Positions 46,481 to 57,591 of a stretch of 64,000 bases of DNA are shown here, in pieces. Origin of the DNA: Elmis aenea (Eukaryota; Arthropoda; Insecta; Coleoptera; Elmidae); assembly GCA_947652605.1 (NCBI GenBank), contig OX393579.1:23891674-23955673 (forward strand). The letters are read 5' to 3'. The position numbers and the translations under genes were made by a program. Below the pieces are notes generated by a model, which was not told where the DNA came from, made no database searches, and was given only the letters and a program-made list of their open reading frames with translations. Position 1 is the stretch's first letter, and each line of letters begins with the position of its first letter.

Positions 46481-48168
46481 TACAGGGTGACAATAATCTA
46501 CATGTGTTGTTTGGGTAACTTTGTTATTAAAAGAGTTACATGGTCGGTTAAATTAACAAAGTTGGGCAGAATATCAAGACGAATTTAATGCCATTTTGAC
46601 ATTTGACCTAGATCATCAACTTTTTTAAATATTTAGAAAAAACTCAAAACACGATTTTTTCAGAGGTAAATAATTCCATAGCCACCTATGTTAAAATCCA
46701 AATGTGAAATGATTCCTGTAGATATTTTTACGAAAAATTAAAAAAAAAATATCTAAAAAGTCATGGCACACTCGATTTTTGAGATATAAGCCAAACTTGC
46801 CTTTTTTTAAATGGCAACCATAGTTGGCTATGGGTTCATTAAAAATAATTTTTTTTCTCGTTTTATTGATGTATGGGTTGTTATGGTGCGTGTCCACGTG
46901 AGAGTAAACTACTCTCGAGAGCAGCGTCACCAAGGATACAGCCCCTGAAGGTGCGTGTTCACGTGAAAGTAAACTACTCTCGATAGCAGCGTCGCCAAGG
47001 ATACAGCCAATCGCGAATTACTCTCAGGGGCTGTATCCTTGGCGACGCTGCTATCGAGAGTAGTTTACTCTCACGTGGACAGGCACCATTAGGTTTATCT
47101 TCAAAAATAAGCAAGTTAGAAAAATATTATTGTTTTTATAAATTTTTCAAAGTGGCCATGGAAATAAAACAAAAAATTGCATGTATAAACCAGCTTTACA
47201 TAATAAAACTCATAAAAAAACTGCAAACTTTAATAACTAAGGACATATTTTACATTTCATAATAATTTATGATCTTTTACCAACTAATACCATTAAATCG
47301 CAATTAAAACTTGCGTCTAAAGTTCTCTATGGGCAATACAAATTTGAGATCTGCAGCTTATAGAATATAGATAATAAAGTTTTTCTAAGCATATATCTTT
47401 TTATTGATGAATTGTATTTTTTAGACTAGCTGTTTTAAGGACAGTTCATCAAATCAAAAGAAATATATCTAGGAAAACAGTATAACCTACAAGTTGCAGA
47501 TCTCAAATTTGTTTTTCCCATATCTATGGATAGAGAGCTACTTTTTAAACGCATATTATAATTTAGATTTAATAGCAATAGTTAGTAAAAGACCATTATT
47601 TTTTATGAAATATAAAAAATATCTTAAATTATTAATTTTTTAGTTTTTTAATGTGTTTAATTAGGTAAGTAAAGCTAGTTTATTTATGTAACTTTTTGTT
47701 TTATTTCCATAGCCACTTTGATTAAACTTTATAAAAACAATAATATTTTTATAACTTGCTAATTTCTAAAGATAAACCTAACAACCCACACAACAGTGAA
47801 ACAAGAAAAAAATCTCTTTTTAATGAACCAATAGCCAACTATAGGATACTATTTAAAAAGGGTCAAGTTTGGCTTATATCTCAAAAATCAAGTGTGCCAT
47901 GACTTTTTAGATATTTTTTCTAATTCTTCGTAAAAATATCACATTTTCACATTTTGTTGTTAACGTAGGTGGCTATGGAACTATTTACCGTTGAAATATC
48001 GTTTTAAGTTTTTCCAAAATATTTAAAAAAGTCGTAGGTGTAGATCAAATATGAAAATGGCTTTAAATTTGTATTGAAATTCTGCCCAACTTTGCTAATT
48101 TAACAGACTATGTAACTCTTGTGATAACAAAGTTACCCATACAATACATGTAGATTATTGTCATCCTA
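46481..48168. mobile_element. Family H TA-flanked palindromic element
   Basis: TA then CAGGGTGACAATAATCTACA at 46483 pairs with TGTAGATTATTGTCATCCT at the right end, whose last bases have mutated. Excluding a nested 205-bp MITE and its 3-bp duplication, the left arm is about 723 bp and the right arm about 726 bp, with a loop of only about 30 bp near 47414-47442. The element is thus almost a perfect palindrome. The arms include the CATAGCCAACTATGG then AAAGGCAAGTTTGGCTTATA core shared with B and C. Confidence 0.88.
46884..47088. mobile_element. 205-bp MITE with TTA duplication, nested in family H
   Basis: TGGTGCGTGTCCACGTGAGA at 46884 is inverted at the right end (CTCACGTGGACAGGCACCA ending 47088), with TTA on both sides. 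The uninterrupted right arm of the host element at about 47770-47790 reads AAACCTAACAACCC, which is the inverted empty site. It proves that one TTA was duplicated on insertion. The left terminal block is itself duplicated (46884-46949 and 46950-47008), so the structure is direct, direct, inverted. A 3-bp TTA duplication suggests PIF/Harbinger. Confidence 0.85.
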
Positions 48169-50235
48169 AATAAAAATTTACACTGATGACAAATCAATTT
48201 TCAGATTTAATATAATTGTTCCGAAAATAAACGGAAAAACCAAAAATTTATTGTTTTCTTTAATACATCTTTTTGTTTTTGGACAATTTACGTGTGGTAT
48301 TTGTTAATATTGCCACATTGTCTTTATAGGCAACGTGCGCTTGGGGGGTAGCTCGGGATCCTTATTGACACTAATAATATTTAAATAAAAGAGCAGATTT
48401 ATTGACACCAAATATAATAACAACATTGACAAACATTTTGACAATTTTACTTAATAATTAAGAGATCGGTGGATTGCTGGACCAGGAAAAATGCCGCCAT
48501 CTCGACTAGTTACGAGAACTGTTGACTGTCTTCCCATAATTTAGGAAGATTCCTGGTATTTATTTACCCTGATTCAGCAATTGCACTGTGCTGTTTCAAC
48601 AGGAAACTTAGCACTATTTGCGTACTGTGCAATTAAAACATACGAGTACTAATAATGCTGAACCTTGTTGTCTCAAATGTGTATAGAATTTAATTAATCT
48701 TTTTATATTACTTTTCAAATTTCTTGCTTTGCAATGTTGTAATGTAAATAATGGTGTTTAGTACCTACTTAAAAGTGTAATTTGCTTCTTAATCATTTTA
48801 AATTTAGAGATTCTAAAAAAATTATAACCTAATTTTGTTTGTAAGTGGCTCAAACTTTATATATTTCATTCTTTCGATATTTTTTATAGAAAGTATTAAT
48901 CAGGTTCCCGCAAATATAGAAGTATTACATTTTGCAGTTTAATTAATGCGTATCAAACTCTCCGTTGTGGTTGTATTTACTTGATAATGTAATAAGATTT
49001 AATCATTGTGTGTCGGTTCTATACAAAATCACTTTACGTTAACGATCACAGTTTATTCATCAAATTGTTTGGGCTCGAATTGCTCCGAACAAACTCATTT
49101 AATTGTCGCAACTGCAAATAATTAAGTTAGAAAATTACTTGATATTTAACCCATTAAATTTGTTTGTTGCCAGTTTTATTATTTTATTAAACGAAATCGT
49201 TTATGTAGCTTTAGAAGTAATTGTACTATCACACGCTCTTTGTAAATTGCTTGCGTCAGTTGGCTGTTTTTGAAACTGACATTGAATTGCATGATTTATA
49301 CGAAAAATAGCCAAAACGTGCTTTGAACGTTTAGATTTGTTCATCAGCTTGATTGCTTTAATAGAATGACAATTAAACCAGAAATTGTTGTTGCCGGTGA
49401 TAGTTTCAGTGAAAAACAACATCGTTTGTATTCAGCCGACTGAGTGCGTCAAAAAGCTTTCACATTTGAAATATCTACTTATAAATGTATTCTTTTGTTT
49501 ATCTAAGCTTAAGACATTCTAGTGACATTCGATATTTATTTGTAACCGTTCACTAGTTAACGACGCTTGTTCTATTCGCTGTACAAAAATGAAATGGCTA
49601 TTTAACGCTGATTTTTGATGAATTCTAGATAGAATCACTTATAGTAAGAACACATATATCTTTACTTGACTCGCAGTATTGATGATGTTCGTATTTTTGG
49701 AAAAACAAATATTAATTCCATTTTTAAAAACGCGTCAGTCTTTAGCGTTCTGGTCAAAAATCATTGCTTTGATCAGGATGACTTACAATTAAGGGTTATG
49801 GGACGAGAGGTAAATTTTTTTTGAGAATTGAATTTCATTTCACGACCCAAAATCTTATCTGCAAATTCCACAAGACGAGTTCGAGTGGAATTTTCTGTGC
49901 AGTTTCGTGGAATGAATTTGGCTAAAGTTTGCATGTCAAAGACTAACAATTTTCTAGAAAAATTTTCATCTCAAGTGGTTAATCTTCTTCATCTACATTC
50001 TTCATATTCAATCTCCAAACAATTCACATTTTATGTAACGTGTTAATGTATGTAAATTGGTCAAGCTGGTATTCTGTTTCTCGCCAAAATTTCATAAACT
50101 GCTTCTAGGCGTATTTTTGTGAGCTAACACCATTAATCGGCGTGATTTTTTAAATGTTATCAATTTCTGATGTTACAACCCGAACGTGAAATATTGCAGC
50201 AAATTATTTTCTGCTTGAGTAAATACAATAGTATA
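48169..50235. other. Non-coding DNA, no recognised gene
   Basis: Around 48325-48560 the sequence is less AT-rich (GCGCTTGGGGGGTAGCTCGG; GAAAAATGCCGCCATCTCGA) and might be a fragment of an unrecognised repeat. The frames at 49201-49422 and 49828-50046 resemble no known protein. Confidence 0.4.
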
Positions 50236-50339
50236 TTACATAACAAGAGTTGTAAGAAGCAAATTACGCACGAGTGGAAAAGTTGCGCACGGAGCCGCGT
50301 AGCAGCGTGCGTAATTAATTCACAACTCGTGTTATGTAA
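50236..50339. repeat. 104-bp hairpin repeat
   Basis: TTACATAACAAGAGTTGT through AATTACGCACG (50236-50272) is inverted at 50306-50339 (CGTGCGTAATTAATTCACAA through TTATGTAA). The GC-rich loop contains CGCGTAGCAGCGTGCG. It looks like a small foldback repeat. No target duplication could be defined. Confidence 0.65.
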
Positions 50340-50463
50340 CTTACTTTTTCTGCGATCACATAATAATACCTACGATTTAAACGGCTTTTTGGCCAATATA
50401 CACATGTAATTACGTTGTCTTGTCAATTTTGACGTAAGCCTACTTTGACATTTCTAGTCAAGT

Positions 50464-50600
50464 GTGCGTTTTGCTTACCGTGCGTTATAACTCTCACTAG
50501 GCATGCAGGAAGTGTTTGACGTGAGTTTATTTTGATCATTTCTTTAAAACACCGTGCTTTTTGCTTACCGTGCGTCAGAACCCGCTATGCATGCAGGCTG
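50464..50600 (+). repeat. Two direct copies of a roughly 48-bp unit
   Basis: TTTTGCTTACCGTGCGT followed by a diverged stretch and GCATGCAGG occurs at about 50469-50511 and again at about 50558-50596. The copies share roughly 80% of positions and are separated by AT-rich sequence. The unit is not recognised. Confidence 0.6.
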
Positions 50601-50899
50601 TACAGTAAGAGTCATTTACATTAGTGGTTGTAGAAAAACTAAATTAAAACAGTTATGTTTTATACAATAATTAAACTTCAGTTTGAAATTTTTTAAACTG
50701 ATCGATCACCCATGTCATGTCGTTACGTTACAAACACAACGAATCAGCAAATGTACAAACGTCAGAATATTGCCTTACATGCCATCTACAATGTTAAAAA
50801 CAATAAAAACATTAAAAATTATTCTAATTAATTGCAACATTAATATAAATTTTTGGCCATTTTAATGTACTTTCAACAATATGTGCAATAGTTTTTCCC

Positions 50900-51825
50900 T
50901 CTAACTTTTAATTCATACATTATCACTGTAATATTAATGAACGGAACGTGCTATTTACTATTTATGTGTAAGCACCAACAGATGTCTCATAAAGATGAAA
51001 AAAGTCCACTTTCTGTTACGTCGTAGAAAAACGGTTTTGCTGTACTGTCATATCCTAGAATTAAGATATAGATTTCAGACCGTTGTCGTAAAACGAAAAC
51101 TGTCCAGTTGCGAAGCACTGCCTGTTATCGGTGCCTGTTTTGTTCCGTAATCGTCATACACTCGTACGTGCATAGCTGACGTAAATAAAGCATTAACAAC
51201 TAATATAAACACTGTAAGCATGCAATTTCACCAAACTCTAGTCTTAAAATTCATCTTCATGTCGTAAAAGTGTCGCATCGGCGAATCAGATGTCGCAAGA
51301 GCGGACGCTGGTGACAATTAAAAACTGTCGTACGAGCGGAGCGTCAAAAAGCGATTGTTTTAATACCTGTGTATGACGGTACTTATTTTAACTGCAAAAC
51401 TGTGAATTATTAATTAATAGCTAGTGCTACCACTAAAGTACTGTTTATGAGCGCCTAACATACCGGAACCGTTTTTAAATCATTTTGGACGCGGTCTTTA
51501 GTTACGCTGTCTGATAATCTCTAAATGTACATGCTATTTGTACTGAACATTGGTTGTAGACTACACAGCAAATGTCATTTCCCGCCATCGCGTGCTGCCC
51601 GTTTGTTAAGGAAGTCTAGACGTGGTTTAATGTATCACTTTAGTGACGATTATGCCACATATTATATGGATTGTTTACGGAACTTAATGTATTAATCTAC
51701 AAAAGTCACAGAAAATTTTGTAATTAATGCTGTTATAAAAATAGCAGTGACGGAATTGCCATACACACCATTTTACAGAAGACTAATAAAACTGGCGTGC
51801 GATGCGCGATTAAAGAACTCTTCAG
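50900..51825 (+). other. CpG-richer segment ending in a good donor site
   Basis: Relative to its surroundings, this stretch has many CG dinucleotides (GTCGCATCGGCGAATCAGAT, GTCGTACGAGCGGAGCGTC, CCCGCCATCGCGTGCTGCCC). It ends at TTCAG/GTAAGTTAG (51821-51833), matching the consensus 5' splice site. A 47-nt piece at 51779-51825 is preceded by ACACCATTTTACAG, a reasonable acceptor, and is open in two frames (KTNKTGVRCAIKELF or RLIKLACDARLKNSS). It could be a micro-exon or the end of a 5' exon. The evidence is only pattern-level. Confidence 0.22.
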
Positions 51826-52401
51826 GTAAGTTAGCACCCAAAATTTACAAAATTTGCACGGTTCTAGGAAATCACCCTCTGAGATCGGTGATTGGAGTAG
51901 GAGCGAAATAGATTAATTTAAAGTGGCATAAAAAATATATTTAAGAGAACGTTTATCAGGGATTCAAGCTCAGAATTTGAAAGAGCCATTTGCAGAAGAA
52001 GTTTTTCTGATTGTGTAAGTGTTTTATTGGTAAAACAGTTCTTGATGTCAAAATCTCTTAACCAAAAAAAAATCAAATCATAAAATAAAACCATTGCAAA
52101 TACCAACAAAACGTATTGCAATAACCACAAAATATATCTTTTGTCATGGGATATGTGGTACCTACAAAATGTAAAACTGCTCGATTGCTATGTCTAACTT
52201 TTTGTGTATTATAGTTATACAAAACTTCCATGATTATTTGACAAGTAATATTTTGCAATACTTTTTATTCGAATAGCAAAGTGGAAAATCTGTTGAGATC
52301 ATATTTTTACTTTGAAATGATTTTAGATAGTTCTGGTTCGTAATATCTTTAAATGTTTCTCACCCAATGGTTATTGGTAAAAATTAATTAGTTGTAATTA
52401 T

Positions 52402-53498
52402 ACAGGATGTTTCTTAAGTATTGCAAAAAAAATCGGTGGTGATTACTTACCGAAAATTAAAGGGGGTCTTTCATATAAAACTTTTTCCTTAGACGTCTCT
52501 TTTCGGAGTTACAACCCCCTAAAGGGGAGCGGTAAAATTAGGTTTTTATTTTATTTCGCAAATTTGGAAAAATGTAGGAGAATGATATCTGGTAGTTGTC
52601 TCATATTTATTAAAAGGTTTCCCATAGTAATATTTTGAATCATCTCCCACCTTCACAGGGGAAAAGTGCCACCCTTGTTGGGTTTTATATCAGAACTTTT
52701 TGGTGGGTTCAAATTTTGCTATTAAAATTATTTTTTTTTGAAATTTGATTTATTTAAAAACGTTTTTTATTCTTTAGTATTTTTTCGTAAAACGTACCGT
52801 TTTTGAGTAAAAAATAAGATAAATAAACATGAACCATCAAATATACCAATATAAAACTAACCATTTTGGTGGTTGCCATGGTTTGTTTATGTTCATATTG
52901 GGTAAAACCATCTATCTGGGTAAAACTGACGGGTGTTTTAGCGTTGTCACCGCTTAAACGTCAAAATGAAATACACCCGTCAATTCTACCCAATATGAAC
53001 ATAAACAACCATGGTAACCACCAAAATGAATCGTTTTATATTGGAGTACTAATTATTTAATGGTGCATCTTCACTTCTATTATTTTTTACTTAAAAACTG
53101 TAGGTATTAAGCGAAAAGTTGAAGAATAAAAAAAGTTTCTAAATAAATCAAGATAAAAAAAAATTGTTAATTGCAAAATATTAGGGCACTAAAATGTTCT
53201 GATTAAAAAAACAACAGGGGTCGCACTTTTCAGCCCCCTGTGAAGGTGGGAGATGATTAAAAATAATACGCTGTGGGAAACCTTTTAATAAGCTTAAAAC
53301 ATCCACCAAATATCATTTTCCTACATTTTTACAAATTTGAGAAATAAAATAAAAACCTAATTTTACCGCTCCCCTTTAGGGGGTTGTAACTCCGAAAGTA
53401 GACGTTTAAGGGAAAAAAATGTTATAACAGACCTCCCTTAATTTTCGATAAGGAATCACGTACCGATTTTTTTTGCAATACTTAAGAAACGCCCTGTA
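52402..53498. mobile_element. Family F TA-flanked palindromic element, copy with full core
   Basis: TA then CAGGATGTTTCTTAAGTATT at 52404, with the inverse AATACTTAAGAAACGCCCTG ending at 53496 and TA outside. The arms of about 500 bp carry CCCCTAAAGGGGAGCGGTAA and GGTGGGAGATGATT phrases on both sides. The centre (52885-53010) is a second, GC-richer palindrome with GGTAAAACTGACGGGTGT and CACCCGTCAATTCTACCC arms. The 64-residue frame at 52866-53060 lies over this core and is chance. Confidence 0.9.
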
Positions 53499-53991
53499 TA
53501 TTATCGTAACAAACATTTTTAAATAAAATTTAATTAAACTATGGAGCGCCGCGTCCTATCGAGAAATTTTGTTTTTTTATCCGTTCTTTGATCCGGTCCC
53601 GTGCAGATAATCATTTATGTATATTTTGTCCCCTAAAGCGACACTGTATTATGTGGGGAACGTAAGCTTGTTAAATATTTACACATGCAATTTTGTAGTT
53701 GTCGCACTATTTCATAAAAGAGTTGTATTATACTAGTTCTCTGTTTCTTAACACTAAACATTTTCATCCGTAATAAAGTTACTTTTATAATTAACAAACG
53801 CAAAACGTAAAAGTAATAATTGATTCTTGGACGTGATTAACTTTGCTATCGTGGTTTTAAAAGTTAAACAAATCTTATCACAGAGAAAAATGGTATCTTG
53901 GTTTCATTCAAGCAATTACTAGAATTCTTAGACATTTATGAAATGTTAAATTGTTGAAATAAACAGCGGTAGTTATCATAGTTGCCGTTAA
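53499..53991. other. AT-rich non-coding DNA
   Basis: I see no coding or repeat signal. Confidence 0.5.
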
Positions 53992-54441
53992 TGTTTGATA
54001 AGCCGTACTTGATTACCGGTCAATCCACCCGATTTAAGTCGCAGTTGTAAAATCTCCCAATAAAAGCTCCTTGTCACTAGTAATTTACAAAGCCAGCCAT
54101 CACGGTCACGAGTAACAAATGATATTTCTACGGCCTACTTTTTCTGTAAATACCGCAAAAACCACCATTAAATCTTTGAGCATCTGATCTGTAGATAAGC
54201 ACGAGCAGGCAGTAGAATGATCCTTATAATAAAGTGTACAAAAACTCAAACCTAACCATAAATCAGGAGCGCTCGAAGGAGCTGCCGATAAATAAGGACA
54301 GCTAGTAGACCGCCCTAGCCCATCTGGGAGCCGCATCAGCAGATCCGGAGCGCCGACCGTAAAATCGGTCCTACGCTGACGGGACACGTCGCTACAATCA
54401 CCTGACCCGCCGTGGCCGCAATCGAACTTGGCTTATCAAAC
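53992..54441. mobile_element. Possible TIR element enclosing a GC-rich island
   Basis: The perfect 13-bp inverted pair TGTTTGATAAGCC (53992-54004) and GGCTTATCAAACA (54429-54441) bounds 450 bp, with partial similarity further in. The right part (54250-54420) is strikingly GC-rich (AGCCCATCTGGGAGCCGCAT, GATCCGGAGCGCCGACCGTA). A minus-strand frame at 54106-54387 (93 residues, including APDLLMRLPDGLGRSTSCPY) covers it. The frame is not recognised. It could be an exon, a captured gene fragment or part of an unknown element. No target duplication is clear. Confidence 0.38.
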
Positions 54442-54712
54442 AGAATAAAAATTTATCGGGTGTAGAAAGTTGGAACTAACTTATTCAAGAGTTCTTATTG
54501 CAGCAAACAGTTGATATTCGGCAATAAAAAATTTTCGAGGATGTGCGTTGGGTAAACCACGTGCCCATTGACCGCTCGTGTCGTTGCACTTTTCTTTAAA
54601 TCACGATATTTCACACACAGTGCCGATTTTTAGGGTTACACAATCCTATAGTAAAACTTTTAGGAGGGGCTAAATAACATTAAAATTACTATTTTTAATT
54701 TTTATGTGAGGT

Positions 54713-54830
54713 GTACAGAGTGACAACTATCCACAGCGTTAAAAAAACAAATCGGTTACTTTAAGAGTTAAAGAGTCGGTTAAATTAGCAAAGTTGTCAA
54801 AAAACTTTAAAAATCAACTGGTGTTGCCAA
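54713..54830 (+). repeat. Family H-like left-end fragment
   Basis: TA then CAGAGTGACAACTATCCACA, continuing with AGAGTCGGTTAAATTAGCAA, parallels the first 100 bp of family H (GGTCGGTTAAATTAACAAAG). The match fades after about 120 bp and I found no right end. Confidence 0.6.
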
Positions 54831-55452
54831 CATTTTAAGAAACTTAAAAAAATAGAATATTATAAACATTGCAAGCAAACACAAATATATTTTTTAATTT
54901 TTTGAAAAAATCATGGAATACTTTGCATTTATTTATTAAATAACATATCAGTCTTAGTTCATTGGTGTAGGTGTAGGTATCTACAAAACTATTTAAAATT
55001 ATGGCCTATTTTGTGAAGTAAAAATTATATGCTGCCAAGTTTTTTTTTACTTACTATAAGACAAATATAAAAAAGTATGCAATTTTTTTTTTTTTTAAAC
55101 CTTGTCAATATATAATATTCATTAATCGTAGTGCACCATGCTTAACTGCAACAAAACAAATGATTTTATAAAACTTGCCATGACAACTACAAATCGATCT
55201 ATTTTCCTTTTTGAAAAGTTTTAATCTAAATAATATACGTAGTAAATGTGGAACTCTATACGAAACGTAAAAGGACAAAACGTCCTTAATTTATGGCGAA
55301 TGTAGAAACAACAAAACTGGTAAAAAAATTATTCGGTTAATAAAAAATGCTCAATGTATTCAAAATTATTTTTTATTGTCAAAAATATGTAGAGTGACCA
55401 TAACAAAATTATTCGAATTTTGTAAATGTGTGATATGTATAAAATATCATTT
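54831..55452. other. AT-rich non-coding DNA
   Basis: Possibly decayed interior of the preceding fragment. No coding signal. Confidence 0.4.
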
Positions 55453-55460
55453 ATTTAAAT

Positions 55461-56277
55461 TAGGAATGCACCAACAAATTGGCCGATTAATCGGCCTTAG
55501 CTTGTTGGTCGATTGCCGATAAATCAGCCGATTATTGACTTTCGCATATGATTCCTTAGATTACTGCACTCATAATATGTATTTATTGGAACTTATGTTG
55601 ATTTTAGTTAGTTTTCATGATGTACGTAAAACTCATAAAGCTATTACCTATTGGAAAAACATTCGAAACCTAAAATGCAAAAGAGCAGGTTTTGTCTTTA
55701 AAATGGAGCAGTGTTTCTCAAAGTGTGGTCAGTGAACCCCTGATGGCCCCTGAATTTTTCTGAAGGGGTCCCCGAGCCTTTTTGAGACGTTCGGAAATCA
55801 TTGAAATATAACAATACAACAAAAAATTGTCTACAAAACAATTCATTGGGGTCCTCTGTAAGTTTTTAATGTTGGAAGGGGTCCTCAGAGTAAAAAGTTT
55901 GAGGAACACTGAAATAGAGAAACTATTATCTTCTACCATTCAAATTCCTGACCACTAGAATTTAATAATTTGCATTAAAAGTGTTTAAGTCATAAAACTT
56001 TTGTTTACATATGTCCATGTGTTTTTCTTTATTTCTAGTAGTTTAAAAACACTGTGTATCGTCATCAAAAGTTTTTTTTTTATATCGATACATAGCCACG
56101 TTAACAGCTGACAGTAAAATTTAGGATACAAGTTAAAAACATACCTACACTTTTTCATTGTTCGGTCTATTGGCAGAATTAAATTTAATGAGAACCGATT
56201 ATCGGCCAAAATACTGATTGCCGATTAATCGGCAAAAGAACCGATTCGGCCAATTACCGATTAATCGGTGCGCCCTA
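55461..56277. mobile_element. hAT-type element with ATTTAAAT 8-bp duplication
   Basis: TAGGAATGCACCAACAAATT at 55461 and an inverted right end (AATCGGTGCGCCCTA ending 56277) are bounded by a perfect 8-bp duplication, ATTTAAAT (55453-55460 and 56278-56285). Multiple GCCGATTAATCGGC-like palindromes lie within 100 bp of each end, a known feature of several animal hAT families. The interior holds no transposase. The 66- and 74-residue frames are chance. It is 817 bp including a nested hAT. Confidence 0.9.
55709..55911. mobile_element. 203-bp hAT-type MITE nested in another hAT element
   Basis: CAGTGTTTCTCAAAGTGTGG at 55709 and AAGTTTGAGGAACACTG ending at 55911 are flanked by 8-bp near-identical sequences (AAATGGAG and AAATAGAG). 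CAGTGTTTCTCAAAGTGTGG-type ends are widespread among animal hAT MITEs. Subterminal GAAGGGGTCC repeats occur on both sides. It is non-coding. Confidence 0.9.
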
Positions 56278-56285
56278 ATTTAAAT

Positions 56286-57591
56286 TAAAAAGTAAAGAAA
56301 ATTGTTAAGGAGTTTGATTTCGTTTAAATCCAATCCGTCTCAATTTTTTTGCCAAAATTTTTTAAGGAACGCAATTTGTGATACATTAGTACATTTCGCG
56401 TAGTTTTCAGTTGTCAAAAACACCTCTGGTAGTTGCGTTGTTAAGAAGTTTTATCTCAGATACACTCTTTTTAGAAAACCGGCAGCTATTGAAAGAAAAA
56501 AAATACGTTTTATACCCTGCAGTGAGCAAATTGGCCATTAAACGTGTAAAACATTTCGCGTTGTAAGCAGCATTATTTTGTCAGGTTTTAAGCATTTACA
56601 AAGAAGTTCGTACCGATAAACTTTTCTTTGTCGCCCGTGGCCGTTGTAAATTGGTTTTTAATGTAAATAAATTTTAACGTCACGTTAATTGTTTGTTTTA
56701 ATTGAAACGTTTTGAGAAAGTTTTTGAATCGTATGATATGGTTATACATAATAATTTATTTTGCTGCGTTGTGTTCTGAACACTTACATTTCGAAAAATA
56801 CAGCACCTTTTAGCGTCAGTCATTCTATGCTACATTAACCTGCATTTACTTTTCTAAACATATTGTAACGCGTTACTAAGGTAATATCTGTGTGAAACTT
56901 ATGAGTAACAGAATTTCGAATGTATTGTATACATGCAGACAGATAGCTACACAACTTCATTCCATAAAGCAAAAAAAAACGAAATATTTTCGCTCAATAT
57001 CGAGTGCAAGAAATAATGTTGTAACGACATCGAAATAGCTCAATGCATCTTAGCTAAAAGCACTCAGTTGTGGCGTTTATTAAGATGCCAACATGTAACT
57101 TGAGTAACATCAAAATTATGGTTAAAACGTCTAGACGCGTCTAATATATATTTCGCTTGTAAATAGCGCTTAAGTTGATCCTCAACTTTATTACCTTAGC
57201 GTTAATATACCCATCTCTAACAACTTACACCCCGTTAGAAATCCAAAACTTTCGGTTAGTTGACTAATAACAGTCACAATTAATATTCCGACTGCTCAAT
57301 GTAAGTTTGTAATGTTACACGCTACGACGATGAATTTATTACAGAGAATTGCTCTCGTTTTACCTATGTATTTTTATATGTTGGGTATTAAATTATGTAA
57401 TTGCACATACCACGGTTTCTGTTGTGAATTAACATAGTACATAAAATGAAAAATAGCACAGATACACAATATTTTCCTTATCGGTGATCCATGTTAACCT
57501 GTATTTTATGCTGTCTGTATTTATCTATTTATATACACTTCCAAAAATACCCCAAACGTTTATATTATCCGAATTGAATATGATAATATAA
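56286..57591. other. AT-rich non-coding DNA
   Basis: No element or plausible gene is seen between the hAT element and the LINE 3' end. Confidence 0.5.

Noticed and set aside
48325..48560. Possible LTR-retrotransposon remnant (purine run GGGGGG, AATAAA-like words)
   Set aside because: No TG...CA long terminal repeat pair, primer-binding site or gag/pol coding could be found.
49828..50046. 72-residue frame preceded by a weak start context
   Set aside because: Short, no known motif and no splice context. Not distinguishable from chance.
50469..50596. Direct repeats considered as a CRISPR or satellite array
   Set aside because: Only two diverged units with unequal flanks. The window is eukaryotic and no array is present.
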